A stretch of 64,000 nucleotides of DNA. Origin: Pseudofulvibacter geojedonensis (GTDB taxonomy: Bacteria; Bacteroidota; Bacteroidia; Flavobacteriales; Flavobacteriaceae). Made by a program: the position numbers and the translations under genes. The stretch lies in NCBI RefSeq assembly GCF_042675745.1, contig NZ_JBHTJM010000003.1:1-64000 (forward strand). Direction: 5' to 3'. A model generated the notes under the pieces. That model had not been told where the DNA came from. It was given only the letters and a program-made list of their open reading frames with translations, and ran no database searches. Positions 1 through 8,835 of the stretch are shown here, piece by piece. The stretch's first letter is position 1. Each line of letters begins with the position of its first letter.

Positions 1-104
1 GTTCAAAATTATCTATATAGAAAACAATCAACAAAAAGAATTTAGAGCACACTTCTCGTTAAAGAGGTAAACTTTAAATAAAAATGTTTAAATTAGGGGT
101 AAAT

Positions 105-1946
105 ATGATGAAAAAATATTTACCCCTTTTTTTATGCTTTCTATTGAGTAATATCTATGCACAAGATATAGATGTTTTTCAGCAATTTTATGGGCGTTAT
201 AGTTATACAGCAATAGGAAATACTTTAAACCCTGCAGAGAATAATCCAAATACTTTTTGTCAAATATTACCTCAATCAACTGCTAACTTGAATATGTCTG
301 CAGATCAAACGGTTTTAGCTGCTTATTTATATTGGGCAGGTTCTGGCTTAGGAGATACGGAAGTGAGTTTAAACGGAGATCCTGTTGTTGCAGATGATAC
401 ATTAAATGTTGTATACCAACAAGGAAGTATTACACTGGATTACTTTTCTTGTTTTAAAGATGTTACAGATGTAATTCAAATGACAGGAAATGGAGATTAC
501 ACACTTTCAGATTTAGATATATCAGATACCTTAGCATCTAATCCTTATCATTGTGCTTTTAGAACTAACTTTGCTGGTTGGGCAATTATAGTAGTTTATG
601 AAGAAGATACTTTGCCTTTAAACCAGGTGTCTATATATCATGGGTTAGAGATAATTAATAGAAATGTTCCTGAAATTAATATAACCATTGATAATTTAAA
701 TGTTTTAGATAATGATGGAGCAAAAATTGGTTTTTTAGCGTGGGAAGGTGATAATACTCTTAACTACGGAGAGTCTTTAGTTTTTAATGGAAATGTATTA
801 GAAAATCTACCTTTAAACCCAGGTGATAATGCATTTAATGGTACTAATACATTTATGGGAAGTAATACTTCTTATAATATGGATTTAGATGTATATGATA
901 TAGAAAACTATATTACTGTTGGTGATACTTCCGCAACAATACAATTAACCACAGGTGGTATAGATGGGAATGGTGTTTTTCAAGCAGATTTAATTATAAT
1001 TAATAATATAGTCACTGTTTTAAATAGTCAATTGCCAGATGCAACAGTTGTTATAAATGATTTAAGTGTTTCGTGTGATAATCGAGATGTGTGGATTGAT
1101 TATACAATATTTAATGTTAATAGTACAGAAGTTTTGCCAGCGAATACACCAATAGCTTTTTACGCAGATGGTGTGTTAGTAGGAACGGCTTCTACAATTG
1201 ATGATATTTTAATTGGTGAACAAGAGTCTAATAATATAGTTTTAAATATCCCTACAAATATTCCTAATGATTTTACCTTAACAATAGTAGCAGATGATAT
1301 TGGAAATGGTACCGGGATCGTACAAGAAACTGATGAAGGAAATAATTCTGTAACTCAACAAATTAGTTTGTTGTTGAATCCGCCAATAGGAGATTTACCA
1401 ACATTAGAACTATGTGATGAAGGTAACAATCAAGCCACTTTTGATTTAACAAGTATAGAAAGTCAATTGTCAAATGTTGCTGTGTCTGTTCAATATTTCA
1501 ATTCTGAAAATGAGGCAGAATTGTTGATCAATGAAATTGAAACTCCTAGTGAGTATGTTAATTCAATTAATCCAGAGACCATATATATTAGAGTTAATTA
1601 TCCAGATTGTTTTCAGATAGGATCTTTTAATTTGAATATAATTAATTGTTTGTCTGATACTATTTCTAGTACTAATGGTATTTCTCCTAATGGCGATGGC
1701 ACTAATGATACTTTGGTTATACCTGGTGTTACAGATGTTTTTGAGAATCATGTGATAAAAATATTTAATAGATACGGAACTTTAATTTTTGAAGGAGGTT
1801 ACAATCACCCTTGGTCAGGAAAAGCTAATAGAGGTATTAATCATACGGGCTCATTACTTCCTGTTAGCACTTATTATTATATTATAGATCTTAACGATGA
1901 TAATTATTCTGAACCATTAGTAGGTTGGGTGTATCTTAATTATTAG
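105..1946 (+). CDS. T9SS cargo protein with gliding-motility-associated C-terminal (type B) sorting domain
   Basis: Secreted or surface protein of about 613 residues, probably exported by Sec and then by the type IX secretion system. The N-terminus MMKKYLPLFLCFLL..YAQ is a signal peptide with cleavage after Ala-Gln. Residues about 20-300 form a beta-rich domain often found in flavobacterial gliding-motility-type proteins (YLYWAGSG; AGWAIIVVYE). Residues about 310-425 look like a CARDB-type adhesion domain (DADGVLVG region; ETDEGNNS). The last 80 residues are the CHU_C/type B sorting domain: ISPNGDGTND, then IKIFNRYGTLIFEG and a final GWVYLNY. An earlier in-frame ATG at 84 would add MFKLGVN before the signal peptide; I prefer 105/108 because it leaves a canonical signal peptide. 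The ligand or function is unknown. Only 34 bases separate its stop from uvrB, whose promoter overlaps its 3' end. Confidence 0.85.
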   Translation: MMKKYLPLFLCFLLSNIYAQDIDVFQQFYGRYSYTAIGNTLNPAENNPNTFCQILPQSTANLNMSADQTVLAAYLYWAGSGLGDTEVSLNGDPVVADDTLNVVYQQGSITLDYFSCFKDVTDVIQMTGNGDYTLSDLDISDTLASNPYHCAFRTNFAGWAIIVVYEEDTLPLNQVSIYHGLEIINRNVPEINITIDNLNVLDNDGAKIGFLAWEGDNTLNYGESLVFNGNVLENLPLNPGDNAFNGTNTFMGSNTSYNMDLDVYDIENYITVGDTSATIQLTTGGIDGNGVFQADLIIINNIVTVLNSQLPDATVVINDLSVSCDNRDVWIDYTIFNVNSTEVLPANTPIAFYADGVLVGTASTIDDILIGEQESNNIVLNIPTNIPNDFTLTIVADDIGNGTGIVQETDEGNNSVTQQISLLLNPPIGDLPTLELCDEGNNQATFDLTSIESQLSNVAVSVQYFNSENEAELLINEIETPSEYVNSINPETIYIRVNYPDCFQIGSFNLNIINCLSDTISSTNGISPNGDGTNDTLVIPGVTDVFENHVIKIFNRYGTLIFEGGYNHPWSGKANRGINHTGSLLPVSTYYYIIDLNDDNYSEPLVGWVYLNY

Positions 1947-1955
1947 GTATTTTTG
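1925..1955 (+). promoter_or_regulatory. Putative promoter of uvrB
   Basis: TTG at 1925-1927 and TATTTTTG at 1948-1955 are separated by 20 bases, matching the Bacteroidetes primary-sigma pattern TTG-N17-23-TAnnTTTG. The -7 box ends 25 bases before the GTG start of uvrB. The -33 element lies inside the last codons of the preceding gene. This is the best two-part promoter match I saw in the window. Confidence 0.5.
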
Positions 1956-1980
1956 TAGACACGTAATTATAAAAAGACCT

Positions 1981-3972
1981 GTGAAGTTTCAAATAGAATC
2001 CAATTTTTCTCCAACAGGAGATCAGCCTCAAGCAATCAATAAACTAGTAAATGGAATTGTTAATAATGAACAATATCAAACTTTATTGGGGGTAACCGGT
2101 TCGGGTAAAACTTTTACGGTAGCTAATGTAATAAAGGAGGTTCAAAGGCCAACTTTGGTATTGGCTCATAATAAAACATTAGCAGCTCAATTATATGCTG
2201 AGTTTAAAGCATTTTTTCCTAACAATGCTGTAGAGTATTTCGTGTCTTATTACGATTATTATCAGCCAGAAGCTTATATTCCAACATCTGGAACATATAT
2301 AGAAAAGGATTTATCTATTAACGATGAAATCGAAAAGTTACGTTTAAGTACTACCTCTTCTTTATTGTCTGGAAGAAGAGACGTTTTAGTAGTAGCTTCT
2401 GTTTCATGTTTGTATGGTATTGGTAACCCAATAGAGTTTCAAAAAAATGTAATAACATTAGAAAGAGATATGGAAATTTCTCGAACAAAGTTGTTACATA
2501 AGTTAGTACAAAGTTTATATGCAAGAACTGAAGGGGAGTTTTATCACGGTAATTTTAGGATTAAAGGAGATACCGTAGATGTATTTCCTAGTTATGCAGA
2601 TAATGCTTTTAGAATTCATTTTTTTGGAGATGAAATAGAAGAAATAGAAGCATTTGATGTTCAAACCAATGAAGTAATTGAGCGTTATGATAGATTGAAT
2701 ATTTATCCTGCAAATATGTTTGTAACCTCGCCTGATGTGTTGCAAAATGCCATTACTCTCATTCAAGATGATATGGTAAAGCAAGTAGACTATTTTAAGG
2801 AAATAGGTAAACATCTTGAAGCAAAAAGGTTACAAGAAAGAACCGAGTTTGATTTAGAAATGATACGTGAACTAGGTTATTGTTCAGGTATAGAAAATTA
2901 TTCAAGGTATTTAGATGGAAGGAATCCAGGTACGAGACCATTCTGTTTGTTAGATTATTTTCCAGACGATTATTTAATGGTGGTTGATGAGAGTCATGTT
3001 ACGATTTCTCAAGTGCATGCCATGTACGGGGGAGATAGAAGTAGGAAAGAGAATTTAGTAGAATATGGATTTAGGTTACCTGCGGCTTTAGATAATAGGC
3101 CTTTAAAATTTGAAGAGTTTGAAAGTTTGCAAAATCAGGTGTTGTATGTTAGTGCTACACCAGCTGATTATGAATTGCAAAAAACAGAAGGCATCTATGT
3201 TGAACAAGTTATTCGTCCGACAGGATTGTTAGACCCGGAGATAGAAGTCCGTCCTAGTTTGAATCAAGTTGATGACTTGATAGAAGAGATTCAGCAACGA
3301 GTAGAACAAGATGAAAGGGTGCTGGTAACTACTTTAACGAAAAGAATGGCTGAAGAGTTAACTAAGTATTTAACGAGGATTCAGATACGTTGTCGTTATA
3401 TACATTCTGATGTTGATACACTTGAACGAGTAGAAATTATGCAAGATTTGCGTAAAGGTTTGTTTGATGTATTGATTGGAGTTAATTTACTTCGTGAAGG
3501 CTTGGATTTGCCAGAGGTATCTTTGGTGGCTATTTTAGATGCTGATAAAGAAGGTTTTTTACGTAGTCATAGATCGTTAACGCAAACTATTGGTAGAGCA
3601 GCAAGAAATGTAAATGGAAAGGCTATTATGTATGCAGATAAAGTGACTAAGAGCATGCAAAAAACAATAGATGAAACAGCTTATAGGCGTGAAAAGCAGA
3701 TGAATTATAATACAGCGAACGGAATAGTGCCTAAGCCGTTAAACAAGAAGATTGAAAATCCTTTAGCTAAAGATACAGTTGCTTATCAAATAAAAGAAGA
3801 AGAGGAACGTTTAGTAGCAGAAGCAGAAATTGCATACTTGACACCTAATCAGTTAGATAAAAAGATAAGAGAAACCAGAAAAGCTATGGAACAAGCAGCT
3901 AAGGAGCTAGACTTTATTAGAGCAGCAAAATTGCGCGATGAGTTGAAGTTACTCCAAAGTAAAAAGGAGTAG
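1981..3972 (+). CDS. uvrB: UvrABC excinuclease subunit B
   Basis: UvrB, 663 residues, the damage-verifying helicase-like subunit of nucleotide excision repair, which is handed DNA by UvrA and recruits UvrC. Visible motifs: Walker A GVTGSGKT at residues 37-44; the beta-hairpin YYDYYQPEAYIP near residues 90-101 that inserts between strands; the DESH helicase motif II near residue 338; the motif V/VI region LLREGLDLPEVSLVAILDAD followed by QTIGRAARN; and a C-terminal UVR domain (LDFIRAAKLRDEL) that contacts UvrC. The length is normal for the family. The start is GTG, placed here because the family alignment begins at KFQIESNFSPTGDQP and a good promoter ends 25 bases upstream. Cytoplasmic. Highly conserved, no anomalies. 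Confidence 0.98.
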   Translation: MKFQIESNFSPTGDQPQAINKLVNGIVNNEQYQTLLGVTGSGKTFTVANVIKEVQRPTLVLAHNKTLAAQLYAEFKAFFPNNAVEYFVSYYDYYQPEAYIPTSGTYIEKDLSINDEIEKLRLSTTSSLLSGRRDVLVVASVSCLYGIGNPIEFQKNVITLERDMEISRTKLLHKLVQSLYARTEGEFYHGNFRIKGDTVDVFPSYADNAFRIHFFGDEIEEIEAFDVQTNEVIERYDRLNIYPANMFVTSPDVLQNAITLIQDDMVKQVDYFKEIGKHLEAKRLQERTEFDLEMIRELGYCSGIENYSRYLDGRNPGTRPFCLLDYFPDDYLMVVDESHVTISQVHAMYGGDRSRKENLVEYGFRLPAALDNRPLKFEEFESLQNQVLYVSATPADYELQKTEGIYVEQVIRPTGLLDPEIEVRPSLNQVDDLIEEIQQRVEQDERVLVTTLTKRMAEELTKYLTRIQIRCRYIHSDVDTLERVEIMQDLRKGLFDVLIGVNLLREGLDLPEVSLVAILDADKEGFLRSHRSLTQTIGRAARNVNGKAIMYADKVTKSMQKTIDETAYRREKQMNYNTANGIVPKPLNKKIENPLAKDTVAYQIKEEEERLVAEAEIAYLTPNQLDKKIRETRKAMEQAAKELDFIRAAKLRDELKLLQSKKE

Positions 3973-3983
3973 TTGTATTTTTT

Positions 3984-4006
3984 CAGGTCGAGCTCAATCG
4001 ATACCT
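3984..4006. repeat. Imperfect palindrome downstream of uvrB
   Basis: AGGTCGAG and its near-complement TCGATACCT flank a short centre just after uvrB. From memory, short palindromes with the core GGTCGAG...TCGA.ACC are scattered between genes in many Flavobacteriaceae genomes; this could be a decayed copy. Only one copy is visible in this window, so its repeat status cannot be shown here. The rest of 3973-4177 holds no ORF or RNA I recognise. Confidence 0.2.
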
Positions 4007-4177
4007 ATTTAATCTTTATTTTTTTATGTCAAAGTATACCTGTCTTTACGGTTTTTATGTTATCTGTTGACTATTATTGCTTTTACTACTTAAGCTAACT
4101 CCTAACTTGTTACCTAGCGCGTTGAAAGAAGAAAATAAAAATGAATAAAAAAAACGCAAAAAGAGATTAAAATAAAA

Positions 4178-4214
4178 GGCCGTATAATTAAACTATACGG
4201 CCTTGTGTTTTTTT
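4178..4214. terminator. Bidirectional rho-independent terminator between uvrB and carbonic anhydrase
   Basis: Perfect 9-bp stem GGCCGTATA (4178-4186) / TATACGGCC (4194-4202) with a 7-base loop. It is followed on the + strand by a T-rich run (4203-4214) and preceded by an A-rich run that acts as the T-tract for the minus strand. It sits between the convergent ends of uvrB and the carbonic anhydrase gene. Confidence 0.85.
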
Positions 4215-4227
4215 AGAACTGGTTATG

Positions 4228-4857
4228 TTATAACATTTCTACTTTACCAGTTTGTAAGCTGTATACGCCACCAACAATTTTAATTTCTCCGTTATCTTCC
4301 ATTTCTTTTAAGATAGGAGATTTTTCACGAATACGATCCATAGTTAAACGTACATTGTTAGCTACAGTAGCTGCTACAAATGATTTGTTAGAAGAATTAG
4401 TTTCTCCTTCTACTTCATCAGCAGATTTTTTTACTGCAGGCATAATATTATCTAGCATAGCAGTAATGTTTCCTAATTCAACACCATCGCAAGCAGCTTT
4501 TACAGCTCCACATGCCTCGTGTCCCATAACTAATACTAATTTGCTTCCAGCTACCTTACAAGAATACTCCATGCTCCCTAAGATATCTACGTTTTCGAAG
4601 TTTCCAGCAACACGTGCTACAAAAATATCTCCAATTGCTTGGTCTAAAACAGTTTCTACTGGTACACGAGAATCTATACAAGAAAGAACTACTGCTTTAG
4701 GGAACTGTCCTCCAGTAGTTTGACTAACTAAGGCACTGTTATCTACTGCTTGTGATTGAGAACCAGTAAAACGAGCATTTCCGTCTAATAAATCTTGTAA
4801 TACACTGTCAGGTGTCATAGCTCCTTGAGCTTCTTGAGTTATTGCTATATTTTTCAT
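4228..4857 (-). CDS. Beta-class carbonic anhydrase
   Basis: Zinc enzyme, 209 residues, interconverting CO2 and bicarbonate. The beta-class zinc ligands are visible: Cys60 with the Asp62/Arg64 dyad in SCIDSRVP, and His113/Cys116 in GHEACGAVK. There is no clear signal peptide, so it is probably cytoplasmic. It starts 22 bases after the stop of the SulP transporter gene on the same strand. The pair is therefore most likely one transcript ending at the terminator 4178-4214. The context suggests that bicarbonate entering through SulP is equilibrated with CO2, for carboxylation reactions or pH control (inference). Length and motifs are complete. Confidence 0.95.
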   Translation of the reverse strand: MKNIAITQEAQGAMTPDSVLQDLLDGNARFTGSQSQAVDNSALVSQTTGGQFPKAVVLSCIDSRVPVETVLDQAIGDIFVARVAGNFENVDILGSMEYSCKVAGSKLVLVMGHEACGAVKAACDGVELGNITAMLDNIMPAVKKSADEVEGETNSSNKSFVAATVANNVRLTMDRIREKSPILKEMEDNGEIKIVGGVYSLQTGKVEML

Positions 4858-4879
4858 TGTAATAGTTTTTAATTGATTA

Positions 4880-6430
4880 TTAATTTTGAATTTGTGGTCT
4901 TAACTTAAAAAACTCTATATAACTCGGAGGATTTTCTACAGTACCTCTTTCAGAAATTAACTTAATGTTAATGTTTCTTTCTTTGGCTTTGATAACAAAA
5001 TCTTCTAAAATTTCAATAATATCATAATCTAGATAGCGAGTTTTTCTTACGTCTAACTCTAAATAAGAGTTCTCTGGTAAACTATCTAATTCTTTTAAGA
5101 TAGCTCCTTTGTTAATAAAAGTAACTTCTTCTGCTAAAGTCATCTTCATTTTTTGCTCTCCATTACTTTTGTCTTCTTTATGTAAGAAGTGTGAGTTCCT
5201 GTAACTTTTTATCAAGATAACAACTATACCTACACATAAACCTAGGGCTATACCTTTTAATAAATCTAAACCAACAATACCAACTACAGTAACTATAAAT
5301 GGTAAGAACTGTTGCCAACCTAGTTTAAACATTTCTAAAAATAACTTTGGTTTAGCTAATTTGTATCCAACAATTAATAAGATAGCTGCTAAAACAGCTA
5401 AAGGAATTTTATTCAATAAAGTAGGAATAATAATAACCGAAATTAATAATAAGAATCCGTGTACGATAGCAGATAATTTGGTTCTACCACCTGAATTAAT
5501 ATTAGCAGAACTACGAACAATTACCTGAGTAATTGGTAAACCACCTATTAAACCAGAAACAATATTTCCAGCCCCTTGTGCAAATAACTCACGGTTGGTT
5601 GGGGTTACGTTATTATGAGGGTCTAATTTGTCTGTAGCCTCAACACATAACAAAGTCTCTAAACTTGCTACTAAACCAATAGTAAAAGCTGTTAATAAAA
5701 CAGCAGGATTAGTTATTGCAGAAAAGTCAGGCAAAGTAAATTGAGCTAAAAACTCATCTGAATTACCAGGAACAGGTACGTTTACTAAATTTCCAGTTAC
5801 AATATTTAAATCTCCCCCTTTAGTAGTTAAATAATAAATAATACCAACAGCAACTGCAACAATAGGCCCTTGTATGATTTGAAAGATTCTTCCTTTTTTA
5901 GAAAGTACAGAACTCCACAATAATAAGATCAATAGTCCAACAACTCCAATAATGATAGAAGAAGTTTCTACTTGATCTAAACTACCAAAGAATTTTATTA
6001 AGTTGAATCCTTTTGTTTTAGCTTCTGCATGACCAAAGAAAAATGGAATTTGCTTAGTAAAAATAATAATTCCAATACCAGTCAACATACCTTTAATTAC
6101 AGAAGAAGGGAAGTAATAACCAATAATACCAGCTTTTAAAACTCCTAAAAGAATTTGAAAAACACCAGCTAAAACAACTGCAACTAAAAAGCTTTCAAAA
6201 CCTAGTTCTTGAATAGCTACTAATACTATAGCAGCTAAACCAGCTGCAGGTCCGCTAACTCCAATTTTAGATCCTGAAATAGCACCAACAACTATACCTC
6301 CAATAATACCAGCAATTAGACCACTAAATAATGGAGCTCCACTGGCTAAAGCAATACCTAAACATAAAGGTAATGCTACAAAAAATACTACGATACTAGA
6401 AGGAATATCGTTCTTTAAATATTTAAACAT
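4880..6430 (-). CDS. SulP-family anion (probable bicarbonate) transporter
   Basis: Inner-membrane SulP/SLC26 transporter, 516 residues. The N-terminal sulfate_transp core starts at DIPSSIVVFFVALPLCLGIA with the family pattern SGAPLFSGLIAGIIGG and GVSGPAAGL. A second conserved block, GLIGGLPITQVIVRSSANIN, carries the Thr/Ser-rich substrate-site loop. About 10-12 membrane segments run to residue about 410, followed by a soluble C-terminal STAS-like domain (about 430-510; SYLELDVRKTRYLDYDIIEILE). The coupling with a downstream beta-carbonic anhydrase 22 bases away points to bicarbonate rather than sulfate as substrate, as in BicA-like members; this is inference. It is the upstream gene of the pair. 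Confidence 0.93.
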   Translation of the reverse strand: MFKYLKNDIPSSIVVFFVALPLCLGIALASGAPLFSGLIAGIIGGIVVGAISGSKIGVSGPAAGLAAIVLVAIQELGFESFLVAVVLAGVFQILLGVLKAGIIGYYFPSSVIKGMLTGIGIIIFTKQIPFFFGHAEAKTKGFNLIKFFGSLDQVETSSIIIGVVGLLILLLWSSVLSKKGRIFQIIQGPIVAVAVGIIYYLTTKGGDLNIVTGNLVNVPVPGNSDEFLAQFTLPDFSAITNPAVLLTAFTIGLVASLETLLCVEATDKLDPHNNVTPTNRELFAQGAGNIVSGLIGGLPITQVIVRSSANINSGGRTKLSAIVHGFLLLISVIIIPTLLNKIPLAVLAAILLIVGYKLAKPKLFLEMFKLGWQQFLPFIVTVVGIVGLDLLKGIALGLCVGIVVILIKSYRNSHFLHKEDKSNGEQKMKMTLAEEVTFINKGAILKELDSLPENSYLELDVRKTRYLDYDIIEILEDFVIKAKERNINIKLISERGTVENPPSYIEFFKLRPQIQN

Positions 6431-6549
6431 TATAATTTAACTTAAAATTTATAAAATAATTTTATTGATTATTAGCAGTATGCTATTAACCGATTTAATT
6501 TATCAAAATCAATTTTATGAATTTGATAGAGGGGGAAATAATTTAAACT

Positions 6550-6837
6550 CTAAGTTAATTCAGGAGGTGGAGTGTTAATTTCTCTACTATGGTTGTTAAT
6601 GAAGTTTTGAATATGTAAAAAATCAAAAACAACTATTTTTTGAGATCCGATATGAATAATAGAAAAGGTAACATCTAAAATTTTACTTTCTAATTCAATA
6701 TTTTCTTCTTCTACTTCGCTATCGGAATCTATATCCGTTAATTCAGTAGTTTCAGTTTCATAAACACAAGATAACTTTTCTAGTACAGGACTAGTAAGCA
6801 TGGTGATGATGAATAATATACTGAATAATGATTTCAA
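6550..6837 (-). CDS. Small exported acidic protein of unknown function, upstream of sulP
   Basis: Not a family I can name. 95 residues. The N-terminus MKSLFSILFIITMLTSPVL looks like a signal peptide. Next comes an acidic stretch (TDIDSDSEVEEENIELESK, about residues 34-52), then a more hydrophobic beta-like segment (FSIIHIGSQKIVVFDFLHI) and a tail SREINTPPPELT. One Cys at about residue 24 is not in a lipobox. It lies 119 bases upstream of the SulP gene on the same strand and could be its leader gene or an independent unit. Export is supported by the N-terminus; the role is unknown. Confidence 0.6.
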   Translation of the reverse strand: MKSLFSILFIITMLTSPVLEKLSCVYETETTELTDIDSDSEVEEENIELESKILDVTFSIIHIGSQKIVVFDFLHIQNFINNHSREINTPPPELT

Positions 6838-6947
6838 GAAAAATGTATGAAATTGTTAATTCACAAAAATAATATTATTTGAATAACCTTATGTGTTTTT
6901 AACGAAAATTTAAGTTGCAATATGTTAGAGGTGAATTTTGAACTAGC

Positions 6948-7346
6948 TTAATTGTAATACGTTTTAAAAATATCTAGTAATACGTTTGGAGGAACAATAT
7001 TATTCTTGTACTGAGGCATAACATCTAACGTTTTATCAATAGCTTGAATATTTAATCCCATCTTTAGACCTAATTGATGAATTTTTTCTAATTCTTCGTC
7101 TTCAATTACTTGATCAACATTCATTAAAAGTAAGAGTCTGTGAAATTGAACTATTCGTTGACTCTCTGAAGGCAAAACAACTTTTGGAGCGGGGTTTTTA
7201 AACAGTTTGTCAAAAGTATCTTTGTTTACACCTATTTGTTGTGCAATACTTAATAAAAAATTATATTCAACGTCTTTTATTTTTCCATCAGATTTTGCAA
7301 AACCTATTAATTCAGTTAAAATGCTTAGTTTTTCATCAATGCCCAT
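6948..7346 (-). CDS. TerB-like (tellurite-resistance TerB fold) protein
   Basis: 132-residue helical protein resembling the TerB family: EKLSILTELIGFAKSDGKIKDVEYNFLL followed by a second helical repeat with DQVIEDEELEKIHQLGLKMGL. The SDGKI and VIEDEE loops are the acidic metal-binding-like positions of the fold. An upstream in-frame ATG at 7391 would add 15 residues, but that start lies inside the terminator of sucC (7385-7406). I therefore place the start at the ATG 7344-7346 (MGIDEKLS). Probably cytoplasmic; despite the family name, tellurite resistance is not implied. Transcribed in the same direction as sucC but separated from it by the terminator. Confidence 0.75.
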   Translation of the reverse strand: MGIDEKLSILTELIGFAKSDGKIKDVEYNFLLSIAQQIGVNKDTFDKLFKNPAPKVVLPSESQRIVQFHRLLLLMNVDQVIEDEELEKIHQLGLKMGLNIQAIDKTLDVMPQYKNNIVPPNVLLDIFKTYYN

Positions 7347-7379
7347 CAATAGTAGTTTAATAAGTTGTTTAAAGATACT

Positions 7380-7406
7380 AAAAAAGCTCAAACCTAAGTT
7401 TGAGCT
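7380..7406 (-). terminator. Rho-independent terminator of sucC
   Basis: Perfect 9-bp stem AGCTCAAAC (7385-7393) / GTTTGAGCT (7398-7406) with a 4-base loop. A-runs on the + strand at 7381-7385 give the minus-strand T-tract, and Ts at 7406-7412 make it potentially bidirectional. It lies 28 bases after the sucC stop. It also argues against the long N-terminal extension of the TerB-like gene. Confidence 0.85.
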
Positions 7407-7434
7407 TTTTTTATATAAATTTCTTATTATCTAA

Positions 7435-8628
7435 TTAAGATAAAACAGCTTTTACTTTATCGGCAGCTTCTTTAAAAGCTACAGCAGATTGTACATCTAA
7501 CCCTGAATTGTCAATTAATTTTTTAGCGATATCTGCATTTGTTCCTTGTAAACGAACAATAATAGGTACGTTAATAGCATCTCCCATGTTTTTGTAAGCA
7601 TCTACAACACCTTGAGCAACACGATCGCATCGAACAATACCACCAAAAATATTAATTAAAATAGCTTTTACATTAGGGTCTTTTAAGATAATTCTAAAAG
7701 CTTCTTCTACACGTTTTGCATCAGCAGTACCACCAACATCTAAGAAGTTTGCAGGTTCTCCACCTGACATTTTAATTAAATCCATTGTAGCCATTGCTAA
7801 ACCAGCTCCGTTTACCATACATCCTACATTACCGTCTAGGTCAACATAATTTAACCCTAAAGCATTCGCTTCTACTTCAATTGCGTTTTCTTCTCTTAAA
7901 TCACGCATCTCAGCATATTGTTTTCTTCTGTATAAAGCGTTATCGTCGATAGTTACTTTAGCATCTACCGCCATAATTAAATCATCAGAAGTTTTTAATA
8001 CCGGATTGATTTCAAATAAAGAAGAATCTGACTGAACATAAGCTGTATATAAAGCAGCAATAAACTTAGTCATTTCTTTAAAAGCTTTTCCTGATAAACC
8101 TAAGTTAAAAGCTATTTTTCTAGCTTGAAAAGGTAATAATCCTGTTGCTGGATCTATTTCTTCTGTAAATATTAAATGTGGAGTTTCCTCAGCTACGGTC
8201 TCAATATCCATACCTCCTTCTGTAGAATACATAATCATGTTTCTACCAGTAGCTCTGTTTAATAAAACAGATACATAAAATTCACTAGTTTCACTTTCTC
8301 CTGGGTAGTATACATCTTCAGCTACTAATACTTGGTGAACTCTTTTACCTTCTGCAGAAGTTTGAGGAGTTACTAAGTCCATTCCTATAATTTGTCCAGC
8401 TATTTCTTTTACTTCGTCTAAGTTTTTTGCTAACTTAACTCCGCCACCTTTACCACGACCACCAGCATGAACTTGTGCTTTAATTACGTGCCAACCTGTA
8501 CCGGTTTCTTCCGTTAACTTTTTTGCAGCAGCTACTGCTTCATCTGCTGTAGTTGCAACAATACCTCTTTGGATTCTTACTCCAAAGCTGTTTAATATTT
8601 CTTTACCTTGATATTCGTGTAAATTCAT
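7435..8628 (-). CDS. sucC: Succinyl-CoA synthetase (ADP-forming) beta subunit
   Basis: SucC, 397 residues, the nucleotide-binding beta subunit of the TCA-cycle enzyme that makes ATP (or GTP) from succinyl-CoA with the SucD alpha subunit. It begins MNLHEYQGKEIL, the family's invariant start. It has the ATP-grasp domain (VIKAQVHAGGRGKGGGVKLA near residues 45-65) and a C-terminal CoA-ligase domain with DGNVGCMVNGAGLAMATMD, GGEPANFLDVGGTA and INIFGGIVRCDRVA. The frame extends 11 codons further upstream to 8661, but the promoter box at 8659-8666 and family alignment put the start at 8628. sucD is not in this window. Monocistronic here, ending at the terminator 7380-7406. Confidence 0.97.
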   Translation of the reverse strand: MNLHEYQGKEILNSFGVRIQRGIVATTADEAVAAAKKLTEETGTGWHVIKAQVHAGGRGKGGGVKLAKNLDEVKEIAGQIIGMDLVTPQTSAEGKRVHQVLVAEDVYYPGESETSEFYVSVLLNRATGRNMIMYSTEGGMDIETVAEETPHLIFTEEIDPATGLLPFQARKIAFNLGLSGKAFKEMTKFIAALYTAYVQSDSSLFEINPVLKTSDDLIMAVDAKVTIDDNALYRRKQYAEMRDLREENAIEVEANALGLNYVDLDGNVGCMVNGAGLAMATMDLIKMSGGEPANFLDVGGTADAKRVEEAFRIILKDPNVKAILINIFGGIVRCDRVAQGVVDAYKNMGDAINVPIIVRLQGTNADIAKKLIDNSGLDVQSAVAFKEAADKVKAVLS

Positions 8629-8658
8629 AGTACTATGTGTTATCTTTTTAAAGCTGAG

Positions 8659-8666
8659 CAAATGTA
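8659..8666 (-). promoter_or_regulatory. Putative -7 box of sucC
   Basis: TACATTTG read on the minus strand fits TAnnTTTG and ends 30 bases before the sucC ATG. I see no convincing TTG at the -33 position, so this is a half-site call. Confidence 0.35.
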
Positions 8667-8801
8667 ATAATTACCATTTAATTATTTGTTTTTTAGAGGG
8701 CTATTTTTTTAGTCAAAACATTTTAATTGTTTTATTTGTAACTATAAGTTGTAAAAATATTAAATTTGTTATTCTAGCTTTTTTATATAATATTCTTGTT
8801 T

Positions 8802-8809
8802 TAGGTTTG
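8802..8809 (+). promoter_or_regulatory. Putative -7 box of lysA
   Basis: TAGGTTTG fits TAnnTTTG and ends 26 bases before the lysA ATG. No properly spaced TTG is visible upstream. Confidence 0.35.
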
Positions 8810-8835
8810 CGCTGAATTTAAAATAGAAGATAGCA

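Noticed and set aside
88..279. Short minus-strand frame opposite the first gene
   Set aside because: It lies within a clear signal-peptide-bearing gene on the other strand and shows no recognisable domain.
6948..7346. Tellurite-resistance function for the TerB-like protein
   Set aside because: A lone TerB-fold protein without other ter genes does not indicate tellurite resistance.
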